DNA of 64,000 nucleotides from Bacteroides fragilis (GTDB lineage Bacteria; Bacteroidota; Bacteroidia; Bacteroidales; Bacteroidaceae), in assembly GCF_019583405.1 (NCBI RefSeq), contig NZ_SZUU01000012.1, forward strand, positions 1 through 64,000, in the 5' to 3' direction. A program made the position numbers and the translations under genes. Of this stretch, positions 1 to 9,740 are shown piece by piece. How positions within the stretch are numbered: the stretch's first letter is position 1; each line of letters opens with the position of its first letter. The notes under the pieces are model-generated. The model worked only from the letters and a program-made list of their open reading frames with translations, had not been told where the DNA came from and did not search any database.

Positions 1-603
1 GTTAACATTGTTAATGCGGTTGGGGAGAGATTTATTTCGAGGGCGGAAAGAACAAAGCTTTTACTTCGAAAAGACTTGTTATTTGAAAACAAAAGGCTTG
101 ATTTAACAGAGGGTTAAATCAAGTAATGGGAAGAGGAAAAACAAAAGGGGGAAAAGAATTGAGAATGAAGGAAATAGAGAGATAAGAGGGGGTTTCCTGG
201 AAAAAGGGATAAGGGGCGGACGGAAAGGGATAGTTGCGATTAGAACAAGTATGGGGGCAGCGGATTTTTAAAGGAAAGGTTGGGAGTAGAAACGGGAGGA
301 GCTTACTTTTAAAGCCAAAAGGAGGTTGGTTTGAAGTCAAAGAAAGCAAACTACAAACACTGGCACAGTCCGCCATTTTGTGTAACTATCATGGAGAGTT
401 CCGATCCTTTTTTGAAAGCGGCACTGTCCACTATTTTATGTAAATAGAAAACTTCAGGATTCAGGTTTTATACGGCAATATTCAGTTCTACCCAAAGTCA
501 TATTCAAGCTACACACCATTCAAAAGTGGATCGGACATGTCTTAAACAGAAGCCTCAAAATGAAAATCTCCCATAACTTATAAAATATGCGCTTATGTTT
601 TTA
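1..603. other. Intergenic lead-in, no supported gene
   Basis: No convincing gene was seen. The short open frames here have no recognisable family and overlap each other on both strands. A degenerate 24-bp direct repeat (20 of 24 identical by eye) starts at 362 and 420; its meaning is unknown. The promoter of the first gene lies at the right end. Confidence 0.5.
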
Positions 604-611
604 TACTTTTG
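604..611 (+). promoter_or_regulatory. -7 box for the dipeptidase gene
   Basis: TACTTTTG matches the Bacteroides -7 consensus TAnnTTTG exactly. No clear -33 TTTG was found at the usual distance. The box lies inside the longest open frame, which begins at 595, so it argues for translation from the ATG at 637 with a leader of about 20 nt. Confidence 0.6.
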
Positions 612-636
612 CATTCATATTCAGAAAAGAAACTAT

Positions 637-1386
637 ATGCGACTCGGACTTTTAACCGCTTTCATCCTACTACTGCCCTTTACTACTTCCTGTCAATATA
701 AGGAAGCACAGCCCAACCCTGCATTTAAAGATTCCATTGTCCTCGTAACTCCAATGGAACTGCAACCGACTGCAAGTAAAAGCCCAACAGCCTTTTATCT
801 GGATTCCATCGGTCTGATGAATATCGCCGAACTCGATTCTACATTCATTATCCGGCTAATGTACGCCACTCCGGACAATTTTACCGGTCAACTTCTTTAT
901 AATGAATTGAAAGAAGCATATCTTCACCCGGACGCAGCTAAAGCTCTTTTAGAAGCACATCTGTTACTTAAAGCCCAATATCCCAGCTACCGCCTGATAA
1001 TTTATGATGCGGCACGTCCGATGTCCGTACAGAAAAAAATGTGGGATGTGGTAAAAGGGACCTCCAAGTATATGTATGTATCTAACCCCTCACGGGGAGG
1101 AGGTCTGCATAATTATGGATTGGCAGTAGATATCAGCATAGCCGATTCATTAGGGCATCCGTTACCCATGGGAACAGAAGTGGACTATATGGGTGCAGCA
1201 TCACACATAACAAATGAAGCACAATTAGTAAAAGAAGGAAGAATAACCCAACAAGAGCGGGAAAACCGGATTCTACTAAGACAAGTTATGAAAGGTGCAG
1301 GATTCCGTGCACTTCCCAGTGAATGGTGGCACTTTAACCTATGCAGCCGAGACGAAGCCAAACAGAAGTACAAACTCATAAACTAA
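637..1386 (+). CDS. D-alanyl-D-alanine dipeptidase, VanX/DdpX-type lipoprotein (peptidase M15D)
   Basis: Zinc dipeptidase expected to cleave D-Ala-D-Ala, used in peptidoglycan turnover or dipeptide salvage. The protein has 249 residues. It starts with a lipoprotein signal ending LPFTTSC, so it should sit in the envelope. The M15D signature is clear: HNYGLAVDIS supplies the zinc-binding His and Asp, and the C-terminal SEWWHFNL supplies the catalytic Glu and the third zinc ligand. The start at 637 is preferred because a -7 promoter box lies within the longer frame. The methyltransferase gene follows after 8 nt, so the two are probably cotranscribed. Nothing nearby suggests glycopeptide resistance; a housekeeping role is more likely. 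Confidence 0.88.
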   Translation: MRLGLLTAFILLLPFTTSCQYKEAQPNPAFKDSIVLVTPMELQPTASKSPTAFYLDSIGLMNIAELDSTFIIRLMYATPDNFTGQLLYNELKEAYLHPDAAKALLEAHLLLKAQYPSYRLIIYDAARPMSVQKKMWDVVKGTSKYMYVSNPSRGGGLHNYGLAVDISIADSLGHPLPMGTEVDYMGAASHITNEAQLVKEGRITQQERENRILLRQVMKGAGFRALPSEWWHFNLCSRDEAKQKYKLIN

Positions 1387-1394
1387 AGTAAGAT

Positions 1395-2594
1395 ATGTAT
1401 CTTTCTCCGGAAACCATCTTGTTTATCCGGGAGCATCGCAATGACGATGTACACTCCCTGGCATTACAAGCAAAGAGATATCCTCAAGTGGACATGCCTT
1501 TGGCTATCGTTCAGATAGCCGGATGGCAAGCTACCGTTTCTAAAATACCAAGTTGGCATGCAACAGAAGGACTTTTATATCCGCGACATCTATCATTAGA
1601 GCAATGTTCATCGGAAGTTACCGCACTCTACAAAGCTTCATTGGTACATGGAGAAGGGTTAGTCGATCTGACCGGCGGATTCGGCATTGATTGTGCCTTT
1701 CTCGCTACTCAGTTCAAAACAGTCACCTACATAGAACGCCAGGAGGAACTTTGTGAACTTGCCATACACAATTTCCCTTTATTAGGACTGAAACATATTC
1801 GGGTACAAAATGGCGACGGAGTGGAATATCTACAACAGATGCCGGCTGTAGACTGTATTTTCCTGGACCCGGCACGCCGCAATGAACATGGTGGAAAAAC
1901 AGTAGCCATATCCGACTGTGAACCCGACGTGACCACATTGGAAAAGTTACTACTCGAAAAGGGTAAGCAGGTAATGATTAAACTTTCACCCATGCTCGAT
2001 CTTTCCTTGGCTATACGAGATATGCAGCACGTATCCGAAGCCCATATCGTCTCAGTCAACAACGAGTGCAAGGAGCTTTTGTTACTACTCCGGCCCGGTG
2101 ATGATTCTCCGAAGATTCCATCTGCAATGTCTCAGCCCATCGTCTGCATCAACTTTGCAAACCGGGAAGTACAACGTTTTGTCTTCACCCGCGAATCAGA
2201 ACAAGCCACCGAGTGTTCATACACCCACGAAATAGGAACTTATCTGTATGAGCCCAATGCCTCTATTCTCAAAGCCGGTGCTTTCCGAAGCATCGCTTCT
2301 TCGTTTCATCTGAGTAAACTTCACGCCAACAGCCATCTCTACACCTCAAACGAACGAATAGAAAAGTTTCCGGGACGCATCTTCCGGATAACCGGTTACT
2401 CGGGCCTCAACAAGAAAGAATTAAAAAATATTTTAAACGGATTAGATAAAGCAAATATCACCACCCGCAATTTTCCACAGTCCGTAGCCGAATTACGGAA
2501 ACGGCTGAAACTAACTGACGGAGGTGATACCTATCTGTTTGCTACTACCTTGAACGATGAAAGAAAAATCATCATCCGGTGTGAGAAAGCATAA
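1395..2594 (+). CDS. Class I SAM-dependent methyltransferase with THUMP-like C-terminus
   Basis: A 399-residue cytoplasmic protein. The central region has the Rossmann methyltransferase motifs: motif I LTGGFGIDCAFLA, an acidic residue in the following strand (TYIERQ), and the motif IV segment IFLDPARRNEHGGK. The C-terminal part (FRITGYSGLNKKELKNIL, then FPQSVAELRKRLKL) resembles the THUMP-like domain of a Bacteroidota family with no assigned substrate. Coupling of a methyltransferase to a THUMP-like module suggests an RNA substrate, but that is inference. The gene starts 8 nt after the dipeptidase and ends just before a bidirectional hairpin. Confidence 0.8.
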   Translation: MYLSPETILFIREHRNDDVHSLALQAKRYPQVDMPLAIVQIAGWQATVSKIPSWHATEGLLYPRHLSLEQCSSEVTALYKASLVHGEGLVDLTGGFGIDCAFLATQFKTVTYIERQEELCELAIHNFPLLGLKHIRVQNGDGVEYLQQMPAVDCIFLDPARRNEHGGKTVAISDCEPDVTTLEKLLLEKGKQVMIKLSPMLDLSLAIRDMQHVSEAHIVSVNNECKELLLLLRPGDDSPKIPSAMSQPIVCINFANREVQRFVFTRESEQATECSYTHEIGTYLYEPNASILKAGAFRSIASSFHLSKLHANSHLYTSNERIEKFPGRIFRITGYSGLNKKELKNILNGLDKANITTRNFPQSVAELRKRLKLTDGGDTYLFATTLNDERKIIIRCEKA

Positions 2595-2597
2595 AAT

Positions 2598-2637
2598 GAG
2601 GAGAGGCAACGTCGTCCCGACGCTGCCTCTTTCTCTC
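2598..2637. terminator. Bidirectional hairpin between convergent genes
   Basis: AGAGGCA (2602-2608) pairs with TGCCTCT (2624-2630), with an inner GTCG/CGAC stem. It sits between the convergent methyltransferase and Fn3-lipoprotein genes and is followed by a T-rich stretch on the plus strand. Confidence 0.75.
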
Positions 2638-2639
2638 AA

Positions 2640-3047
2640 TCAATTTATAGAAACTGTTTGTCCCAACGAATATATTTCATCTGATTGTCCATAGTTTTTT
2701 TCTTTCAACATCCCCTGGACTTTAACCACAATCCTATATTTCGATTCAGGCTCTTTCAGTGTATATTCCCACGAAGTAGGTTCACCTTCCAAAGAAATCT
2801 GATGCTCCAGCACCGCCCCCTTGTAAACCTGAACATAAACGGATAAAGGACGTTGTATCTCTTCCGGAATCGCTGAAGGTAGTTTCCATTCCAACACTGC
2901 ATCATTATCAGGTGTCAGTGACGATTTTAAATCGGTCACCGGAGGTAAGGAAACCCCATCTTTAAAATCAATGATATCGCGATCCTGGCAACCTGTGACG
3001 GCAAGTATACAAAGCATCACAGAGAAAAAGTATAATATTCTTTTCAT
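2640..3047 (-). CDS. Small Fn3-like lipoprotein at the end of the SusCD operon
   Basis: A 135-residue lipoprotein with signal MKRILYFFSVMLCILAVTGC. The mature part begins with acidic residues and then looks like one beta-sandwich: VTDLKSSLTPDNDAVLEWKLP is typical of a fibronectin type III first strand. It may correspond to the Bacteroides family DUF4945, which I cannot confirm. Last gene of the five-gene minus-strand operon, 17 nt after SusD. That position is normally held by a surface glycan-binding protein, but those are several times longer, so this may be a minimal or accessory binding protein. No enzyme motif is visible. Confidence 0.7.
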   Translation of the reverse strand: MKRILYFFSVMLCILAVTGCQDRDIIDFKDGVSLPPVTDLKSSLTPDNDAVLEWKLPSAIPEEIQRPLSVYVQVYKGAVLEHQISLEGEPTSWEYTLKEPESKYRIVVKVQGMLKEKNYGQSDEIYSLGQTVSIN

Positions 3048-3064
3048 AATCGTCTGTTTTTTTA

Positions 3065-4810
3065 TTAGTAACCCGGATTCTGTATATAATTTCCTTTCGC
3101 CCAGTTCATCTGTTGCTGAGGAATAGGTTTATACTCATCTCTTCCCGCAACAAAGACAGCATTATTCATCCAAGAGAAACGGGTTTTCTCTTTTTTGAAG
3201 TAAGCATTCATCGTAGGCTCCAGGATTCCCCATCTTTGCAGATCGAAGAAACGTCTTCCTTCACATGCTGTTTCAAGACGATTCTCAAACATCAATGCTT
3301 TCCATGCATAGTCTTTGGTCCAAGCAGCCTCATCGGTATACAAGCTGACCTTATAATTCATGTAAGGAGTACCATCTGCCATCAACAAGCGAATTCTACT
3401 GTTATTAGCACGTTCGCGCAGCTTATTAATGATAGGACGAGCTTCTTTGTGACGATCCAACTGAATCAAGATCTCAGCTTTCCACAACAAGACTTCAGCA
3501 TAACGAATTTGCTTCACATTCATCGAATTACGGTTCACAATGATACAATCGCAACCGGCAGGAACCAACTCTTTAACAGATTTCAAATAACCATAATCAC
3601 CGGGGCTTCTGGAAGCCTTTTCCTCGTACAGCAAATCCGGATTATATTTATAAGGATATCCCGGGATAGCCGCCGTATGACTCAAACGAGGGTCAAAGCT
3701 ATTTTCATTGAAATACTCTTTATATCTTCCTTTCATTTCCGCATCGTTAAACGTATCGAACAAAGGCAATCCGTCCGTACCGGTTCTGAAAGCATTTGCC
3801 ATATTAAAGCTCATCTTATGGAAATCACAACATGGGAAATAAGGTTCCCAGGAAGGAGCATTCAACTCTGCACCGTTGTTTGTATTTCCACCACTTGATG
3901 TTCCGTCGTTGATAGAATACTGGATTTCCCAAATTGCTTCTTTGGTAGCATTATCATATTCCGGCAAGAAGTTTTCGGCAAAGTCTTCACATAAACCTAC
4001 ATTTCCACCTTCCTGATCAGTGATCTCGTTGATATAAACCAAAGCACGTTCCAGAATCTTCTTATCCACCTCGACTACCTGATGTCTTGCATCCTGTTTA
4101 TACGCCATGAATAATAAGGCTTTGGCGGCCATTGCCCGTGCGGCATTCTTGTTGATACGGCCTATCTCTTCCTGCTTTTCAGGCAACAGTCTGACAGCCT
4201 CTTCCAAATCGGCAACAATGTGTTCCCACAAATATGTATCATCAGTACCATTGGGCCGGTTCGAGATATTAGTCACATCTTCCACCGTTCTTCCGTTCTC
4301 TTCATCTACCCAAGGAATGTATCTCCACAGAGTCTTCATAAAGAAATAGGTAGCTCCGCGCAGGAATTTCACCTCACCGGTACGTACACCTTTCAACGGA
4401 TAGTTTTCATCGGTAACTTTAGACAGGGCATAGAGTGCCAGGTTGTATCTGGATATCGCTACATATCCTTTGAACCAAGGTCCGTCATTGTTGCCTACAT
4501 TGGCAGTTACAGAAGAGAAAACTTCCATATCATGCCAGGCAGACTGGTCACTTACACCCGATCCGCCTTTGTAAGCATCGTCCGATCGGATAGAACCATG
4601 CATCCACCATGCATGAGCTTCCGACCAGGGCAGATAAGGGATCAGCGAATAGCACGGAGTCACAAAATCATCAATATGTTCGGGCTTTCCTAATAATAAA
4701 TCATCAGCCAGCACCCCTTTAGGGTTAATATTCAATTGGTCGGCACAGCTCGTCACCAATAAGGAAAGCAAAAGGGCAGATGACAGAAATAAACTATAAA
4801 AGGTTTTCAT
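3065..4810 (-). CDS. SusD/RagB-family outer-membrane glycan-binding lipoprotein
   Basis: A 581-residue partner of the SusC-like receptor. It caps the transporter on the cell surface and captures oligosaccharide. The lipoprotein signal ends LLVTSC. The sequence shows normal SusD features: an N-terminal region rich in TPR-like helices (AISRYNLALYALSKV, KFLRGATYFF), and the C-terminal segment MFENRLETACEGRRFFDLQRWG followed by YIQNPGY. Length is usual for the family. It starts 11 nt after the SusC stop, the standard coupling. From the neighbouring hydrolase and sensor, the ligand is probably a fructofuranoside. Confidence 0.93.
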   Translation of the reverse strand: MKTFYSLFLSSALLLSLLVTSCADQLNINPKGVLADDLLLGKPEHIDDFVTPCYSLIPYLPWSEAHAWWMHGSIRSDDAYKGGSGVSDQSAWHDMEVFSSVTANVGNNDGPWFKGYVAISRYNLALYALSKVTDENYPLKGVRTGEVKFLRGATYFFMKTLWRYIPWVDEENGRTVEDVTNISNRPNGTDDTYLWEHIVADLEEAVRLLPEKQEEIGRINKNAARAMAAKALLFMAYKQDARHQVVEVDKKILERALVYINEITDQEGGNVGLCEDFAENFLPEYDNATKEAIWEIQYSINDGTSSGGNTNNGAELNAPSWEPYFPCCDFHKMSFNMANAFRTGTDGLPLFDTFNDAEMKGRYKEYFNENSFDPRLSHTAAIPGYPYKYNPDLLYEEKASRSPGDYGYLKSVKELVPAGCDCIIVNRNSMNVKQIRYAEVLLWKAEILIQLDRHKEARPIINKLRERANNSRIRLLMADGTPYMNYKVSLYTDEAAWTKDYAWKALMFENRLETACEGRRFFDLQRWGILEPTMNAYFKKEKTRFSWMNNAVFVAGRDEYKPIPQQQMNWAKGNYIQNPGY

Positions 4811-4821
4811 ACTATTTCTAT

Positions 4822-7800
4822 TTAAAAGGTTATATTAACTCCGACTGTAGCGGTAAATGGAATGACATAGCCAAAGTCACGGATTTCAGGATCGGGACCC
4901 GAGAAGCGGTTGCTATCCCACCATTTCTTGATAGTGAATACATTGTTAGCCGAAACATAAGCACGCAAACGGCTGATCATGGCTTTCTTCACCAGGCTTT
5001 CCGGGAAAGTGTATCCCAATTCCACTGTTCTCAGTTTCAGGTACGAACCATCTTTGAGGAAATACGTAGATGTACGCTTTTCATCATTGGTGTTACGGGT
5101 AGACAGAGCCGGAATGTTAGAATCCGGATTCTGGGGAGACCAGGCATTAAATACGCCTTTCAGGTGATTGGTATTATTCACATTCTGAATGTTCCAGAAG
5201 TCACTGTATTCAATCCATGAATCCCAAACATCTCCGCCATGCACACCCTGGAAGAAGAGAGCCAAGTCTACATTCTTATATGAAGCCTGAAGATTCAAAC
5301 CATAAGTAAAGTCTGGGTCACTGACACCAATCCATGTGCGGTCGTAGTCCTGAGTGATACGTCCGTCTCCGTCAAGGTCTTTATAGCGAATGCGCCCCAA
5401 ACCTTTTCCTGCCTGCTGCGGTGAGTTGTCCACCTCTTCCTGTGTCTTGAAGATTCCGTCTGCCACGTAGCCGTATACAGAGTTACGGGGGCGTCCGATG
5501 ATATCATCCAACATACCGTTTCCACCATATACACTTCTCACGTTGTCCGGCAATTCGGTAATCTTATTCTTGAAAGTGGCAAGGTTTCCCGTAATACTGT
5601 AACTAAATCCGGACGGAAGATTATTCCGGTATGTCAGCAAGATTTCAACTCCTCGGTTTTCCATGCTCGGACCGTTCACATAAGTATCTCCACCTTCACC
5701 GAATGCACCGATATAAGGGGGCAAATAAAGCATATCGGTTGTCTTCTTATAAAAGTAATCGATTGTTCCGACCAGGCTCTGGTTGAAGAAACCAAAATCA
5801 ATACCGTAGTTGGTCTGTGTTACAGTTTCCCATTTCAATGTCGAATTACCGGTGAGATATTTACGGAAACCAGACTGTAGAGAACCGCTTTCCTGTCCGT
5901 TCATAGCATAAGAAGTTCCATTATAATCGGCTACATAGCTACTTTGCAGGTATCCGCTCGGGATAGCCGAGTTACCATTACGTCCCCAACTGAATCTCAG
6001 TTTCAGGTCCGAAAGAAAATCTACATTCTCAAGGAAGGGTTCATTCTTTATTCTCCATCCCAAAGAAAATGCCGGGAAGACTGCCCAACGGTTATCAGCA
6101 CCGAACTTGGAAGAACCGTCATAACGTAACGTTGCCGATGCCAGATATTTGGAAGCATACGAATAGTTAAACTTACCGAAGTATGACAACAGAGCATAAG
6201 CATCACCCGAACCGGTAGCCTCTGTAATCTTGTCGCCGGTAGCCGAACTCAAAAAAGCATAGTCTCTGTCTTCCAGGGTCAAACCGTCTTTACGTGCATA
6301 GAATGCTTCGCTTTCAGCTTTCGTGAATTCCATTCCGACCACAGCTCCTATCGAGTGTTTTCCGAATTGCCCGTTATAGTTGATCTGGTTGGTCCACTGG
6401 TATTCCAGGAAATGAGTCTGATCGTTGCGGACATAGTTGAACTTTTCATCACGGCCCGAACCGTCTGCTTCACCCCATTTTTTATCGACTGCGCGATAGT
6501 ATGAACCGCGATAGTCTACACCGAACGATGTTCTCAGGTTCAACCCTTTGATAATCATCAAATCGGCATACGTATTACCAATTACCTTCAGGAACTTATT
6601 GACATTGTCTTTTCCCAGAATAAGGTCTTTCACCGGATTACGATAATCGTCCATACCCACATCGAGAGAGGCACCACCCCAGCCACCGGTTTCGGTATAT
6701 ACAGGAATGATAGGGGGTTCATTCGCTGCAAGCTGAGTATGATTGGCTTCGCGATAGTTCATGTAGTTCAACTCCAGATTCTCACCTACTTTCAGACGAC
6801 CATTCAATAAATCGTATTCCGAGTTCAAGCGGGCCGAATATTTCTTCCAGAAGGTTTCAATCTGGATACCTTCCGTGTTTTCATAACCCAGGTTGAAGAA
6901 AGTGCGTGATTTTTCAGTACCACTCGATACTGAAATCTGATGATTCTGCGACACTCCGGTACGGGATATTTCGTCGATCCAGTTAGTATCGGCCGAGCGC
7001 ATAGTCTTGGCTGTATTCAGCCATTCCACCGGTTTCACGGAGTTAAGTACCGGATAACCGTTACCATCATAACTCCAGTCGTAATCGAAGAAACGGACAC
7101 TCTGTTTGATCTCACCCAGTTTGTCATCGTTGGCATACGCCTGCCAGATAGCACGTCCATACTCATCGGTATTCAACAAGTCGGGTTTGTTAACCCATTT
7201 AGAGAACTGTACGCGACCTTCGTAGCTAATTTTCGATTCACCCTTTTTACCCTTCTTTGTTTCGATAATGATCACACCACCGGCAGCTCTCGAACCGTAA
7301 ATACTGGCCGAAGCAGCATCCTTCAACACCTGAATAGATTCAATATTTGCCGGGTTGATGTCCCTCAAGTTATAGTCGCCTGCCAATCCGTCGAGTACAA
7401 TCAGCGGGTTGGGTTGCGCATTCAGTGACGTAAGACCGCGAATCTGTATCGAAGCATTTCCACTGGGGCTACCATCCGCAGTAATAAATACACCCGGCAA
7501 TTTTCCCTGCAAAGACTTCAGCGCGTTAGTCGAAGGATTCTGAGCCAAATCGGAGGTATTAGCAATGGCAACCGAACCGGTCAGATCGGCTTTGCGCTGC
7601 GTCATATATCCGGTCTGGATAACCACCTCACCCAACATCGTGGCATCATCGGCCATCACCACGTCGATCTTGCTTAATCCCTTCACAGCTTTCTCCTGTG
7701 TAGCCTTTCCAATAAATGAGAATACCAGAATATCTTTATCCGAATTCACATCAACCGAATACTCACCATTCAGATTCGTAATCGTACCTTTCGAAGTGCC

Positions 7801-8022
7801 CTTTACCGACACGTTTACTCCGATCAGCGGGTCACCTGTTTCCTTTTCGGTCACCGTACCCGTAATGACTTTCACCTGGCTGATATCCAGATTGCCTGCG
7901 TATGCCATCATTGTCCCCGAGAACAAGACAACCACCCAGACCAAAAGCCTTCTCAACACTTCTTGCAGCCAGTCACTTCCGGAGGCCACAAGGCAAGGTC
8001 TTTCATGTTTCATATTCACCAA
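4822..8022 (-). CDS. SusC/RagA-family TonB-dependent outer-membrane transporter
   Basis: A 1066-residue TonB-dependent importer. After a signal peptide (hydrophobic LLVWVVVLFSGTMMAYA) comes a carboxypeptidase-regulatory-like beta-sandwich (VTEKETGDPLIGVNVSVKGT) at about residues 55-130. A TonB box (EVVIQTGY) and the SusC plug signature follow (LQGKLPGVFI, IQIRGLTSLN, IVLDG, KDAASASIYGSRAAGGVIIIET). The remainder is the 22-strand barrel, ending in FTATVGVNITF. Translation may start at M1 or at M4 (MKHERPC). It is the third gene of the operon, 42 nt after the GH172 gene and directly before susD. Together with SusD it forms the uptake pair of this locus. Confidence 0.95.
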   Translation of the reverse strand: MVNMKHERPCLVASGSDWLQEVLRRLLVWVVVLFSGTMMAYAGNLDISQVKVITGTVTEKETGDPLIGVNVSVKGTSKGTITNLNGEYSVDVNSDKDILVFSFIGKATQEKAVKGLSKIDVVMADDATMLGEVVIQTGYMTQRKADLTGSVAIANTSDLAQNPSTNALKSLQGKLPGVFITADGSPSGNASIQIRGLTSLNAQPNPLIVLDGLAGDYNLRDINPANIESIQVLKDAASASIYGSRAAGGVIIIETKKGKKGESKISYEGRVQFSKWVNKPDLLNTDEYGRAIWQAYANDDKLGEIKQSVRFFDYDWSYDGNGYPVLNSVKPVEWLNTAKTMRSADTNWIDEISRTGVSQNHQISVSSGTEKSRTFFNLGYENTEGIQIETFWKKYSARLNSEYDLLNGRLKVGENLELNYMNYREANHTQLAANEPPIIPVYTETGGWGGASLDVGMDDYRNPVKDLILGKDNVNKFLKVIGNTYADLMIIKGLNLRTSFGVDYRGSYYRAVDKKWGEADGSGRDEKFNYVRNDQTHFLEYQWTNQINYNGQFGKHSIGAVVGMEFTKAESEAFYARKDGLTLEDRDYAFLSSATGDKITEATGSGDAYALLSYFGKFNYSYASKYLASATLRYDGSSKFGADNRWAVFPAFSLGWRIKNEPFLENVDFLSDLKLRFSWGRNGNSAIPSGYLQSSYVADYNGTSYAMNGQESGSLQSGFRKYLTGNSTLKWETVTQTNYGIDFGFFNQSLVGTIDYFYKKTTDMLYLPPYIGAFGEGGDTYVNGPSMENRGVEILLTYRNNLPSGFSYSITGNLATFKNKITELPDNVRSVYGGNGMLDDIIGRPRNSVYGYVADGIFKTQEEVDNSPQQAGKGLGRIRYKDLDGDGRITQDYDRTWIGVSDPDFTYGLNLQASYKNVDLALFFQGVHGGDVWDSWIEYSDFWNIQNVNNTNHLKGVFNAWSPQNPDSNIPALSTRNTNDEKRTSTYFLKDGSYLKLRTVELGYTFPESLVKKAMISRLRAYVSANNVFTIKKWWDSNRFSGPDPEIRDFGYVIPFTATVGVNITF

Positions 8023-8064
8023 TTAGATTTAATTAAAAATTTAAATAATACTATCATATGTTTT

Positions 8065-9729
8065 TCAGTTTGCCGAAGCTTCGACAGCAGGCAGCAGCTG
8101 CCGGCGAGCTTCTTCAATACCTGAAGTTCCAAATACCTGTGCCTCCGGATCACCATACCAGTAAATGGTAGTGGCATAATCAGCCTCACCCCGTTTCCAT
8201 CCCAGCATTTCAATATCGAACTTAAAGCTCTTATTGAAAGGGATGCCATCCAGATGGCGGGTGCGATAGAAAGCATTATAACCGTGAGAGCTTTCCAAAT
8301 CAGCTCTCGGGGCTCCTCCAAATGGAGTATAGAAAGGCACTACCGGTGCCCAAGAGCTATTATAGTAGTCTTCCGTACCTGTGCCGGAATGTGATGGGAA
8401 AGTATCGTCGTCCACCCAAATCTTTTCATCACCTTCGCCATACCACAACGGAGCATGATTATAAAGTGAAAGTAAATCGCCTTTATAGACACCCTTTCCT
8501 TTCAGTGTAGCGAAGTTCCATTCTACACACTGATCGACCTCTTCGGGTTTATCATGGATGTAGATACCGTTCTCCTGCCTCCATGAAGCATAGAAATACA
8601 ATGACCGGTCTTTATCCCACTTCAACGGAGCCACGTTTACCTCCAGTTCAGCATCAACCGGCTGGGAAGAAAGGTTCAGTACTTTCAAGACTCCCGCTTT
8701 GCGGTAAGGCATCAACCAGCGACTGGAGATGTTCCCTTTCCCGTCGGACGTCAGATACCAACTATCTACTTTGGGAGCACCCATACCACCTCCGGAGAAA
8801 TCACTCAAGGGCACCCATACGGTCTGTTTCCCATCGAATGTGGCACTGAACACCAATTCCCGCATCAATTGCGCATATTGCTCCGGATTATCAACACGGA
8901 TATTGAACTTCACTTCATACACCGCATTTTCACCTGTCGGCAGCGGAATGGTTAGTGAATCGGAAGAAAGAAGGTTCTTATTCTCCCGGATCATTTCACC
9001 TTTACGTCCGGCCGTCGGATGAAGAAGACGATTGTCTACTTCAGCTATTTTCTGTGCTGCTCTCTCTACCACTTCTTTAGATAAAGTCTCCACCTGTGTA
9101 CCCTCCGGATATTTACGGAAGTTGATGTGGTAATATTTTGGAGTAGGATTCACTCCCGGCTCGTCTTCGAACGTCACTTTACATCCACGGGCATACGGGA
9201 TAGGCAGGAACAGGGTATTTCCTCCCTTACCTTCGGGCGTATAGCTGGTGTGTGCCTGCAACATTCCCTTTCCCAGTCCGGGCACATTGATCCGCATCAG
9301 GTCATAGGCGGGAATGATCCAGCCCGGCTGGTCGGAACCATCGAAATAAAACCTCCATGTACCGCGTTTGTCAATAGTAGTAATCCAGATGCGGGTGATA
9401 GCCCCCGGTCCGACTTCGTCGAACATTACTTTCTCGATACGGCCTGCTATCGTATCTACCCGCTTGATTCCAAACCCATCGCTATTGGCAAACCAACCGG
9501 CAGAATCGGGTGATACCGATGCACGGTCATAACTACTTTCCTGACGACAAGTATAAGAGGGAACCGGATATAGCGCCTGCTCCTCCACCGATACCATTTC
9601 GTCCAACAACGTTTCCAGTGTTACCGGCTTATTCGACACTTGAGAGCCGCATCCCCACGAACAGAACAAGAGTCCTGCGCAAACGGACAACCATACATTT
9701 CTTTTACTTTGTTTCATATTTATATCCAA
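8065..9729 (-). CDS. DUF2961 / GH172-family glycoside hydrolase, lipoprotein
   Basis: A 554-residue lipoprotein with lipobox CSWGC at about residue 27. The whole chain fits DUF2961, a beta-jelly-roll family reclassified as GH172 after Bifidobacterium alpha-fructofuranosidase/difructose dianhydride I synthase-hydrolase; other members act on arabinofuranosides. Two conserved acidic motifs are present: WYGEGDEKIWVDD with E432 and SGTGTEDYYNSSW with E453. Their 21-residue spacing equals the spacing I recall for the two catalytic glutamates of the bifidobacterial enzyme (E270/E291). Second gene of the operon, between the MFS porter and SusC. The fructose-type sensor and GH32 nearby make an alpha-fructofuranoside or difructose anhydride a plausible substrate; arabinofuranoside is the alternative. 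Start may be M5 (9717). Confidence 0.88.
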   Translation of the reverse strand: MDINMKQSKRNVWLSVCAGLLFCSWGCGSQVSNKPVTLETLLDEMVSVEEQALYPVPSYTCRQESSYDRASVSPDSAGWFANSDGFGIKRVDTIAGRIEKVMFDEVGPGAITRIWITTIDKRGTWRFYFDGSDQPGWIIPAYDLMRINVPGLGKGMLQAHTSYTPEGKGGNTLFLPIPYARGCKVTFEDEPGVNPTPKYYHINFRKYPEGTQVETLSKEVVERAAQKIAEVDNRLLHPTAGRKGEMIRENKNLLSSDSLTIPLPTGENAVYEVKFNIRVDNPEQYAQLMRELVFSATFDGKQTVWVPLSDFSGGGMGAPKVDSWYLTSDGKGNISSRWLMPYRKAGVLKVLNLSSQPVDAELEVNVAPLKWDKDRSLYFYASWRQENGIYIHDKPEEVDQCVEWNFATLKGKGVYKGDLLSLYNHAPLWYGEGDEKIWVDDDTFPSHSGTGTEDYYNSSWAPVVPFYTPFGGAPRADLESSHGYNAFYRTRHLDGIPFNKSFKFDIEMLGWKRGEADYATTIYWYGDPEAQVFGTSGIEEARRQLLPAVEASAN

Positions 9730-9740
9730 TTTTGTGTTTA

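Noticed and set aside
234..443. 69-codon open frame near the left edge
   Set aside because: No family, no promoter or ribosome-binding site, biased toward basic residues as in noncoding AG-rich DNA.
637..1386. Vancomycin resistance gene vanX
   Set aside because: The fold is that of VanX, but there is no vanH/vanA-type ligase or regulator nearby and the protein is a lipoprotein. A housekeeping dipeptidase is more likely.
3113..3898. Long plus-strand open frame opposite susD, and similar long frames opposite the SusC, HTCS and rnr genes
   Set aside because: They are antisense shadows of genes with clear domain content and show no family resemblance.
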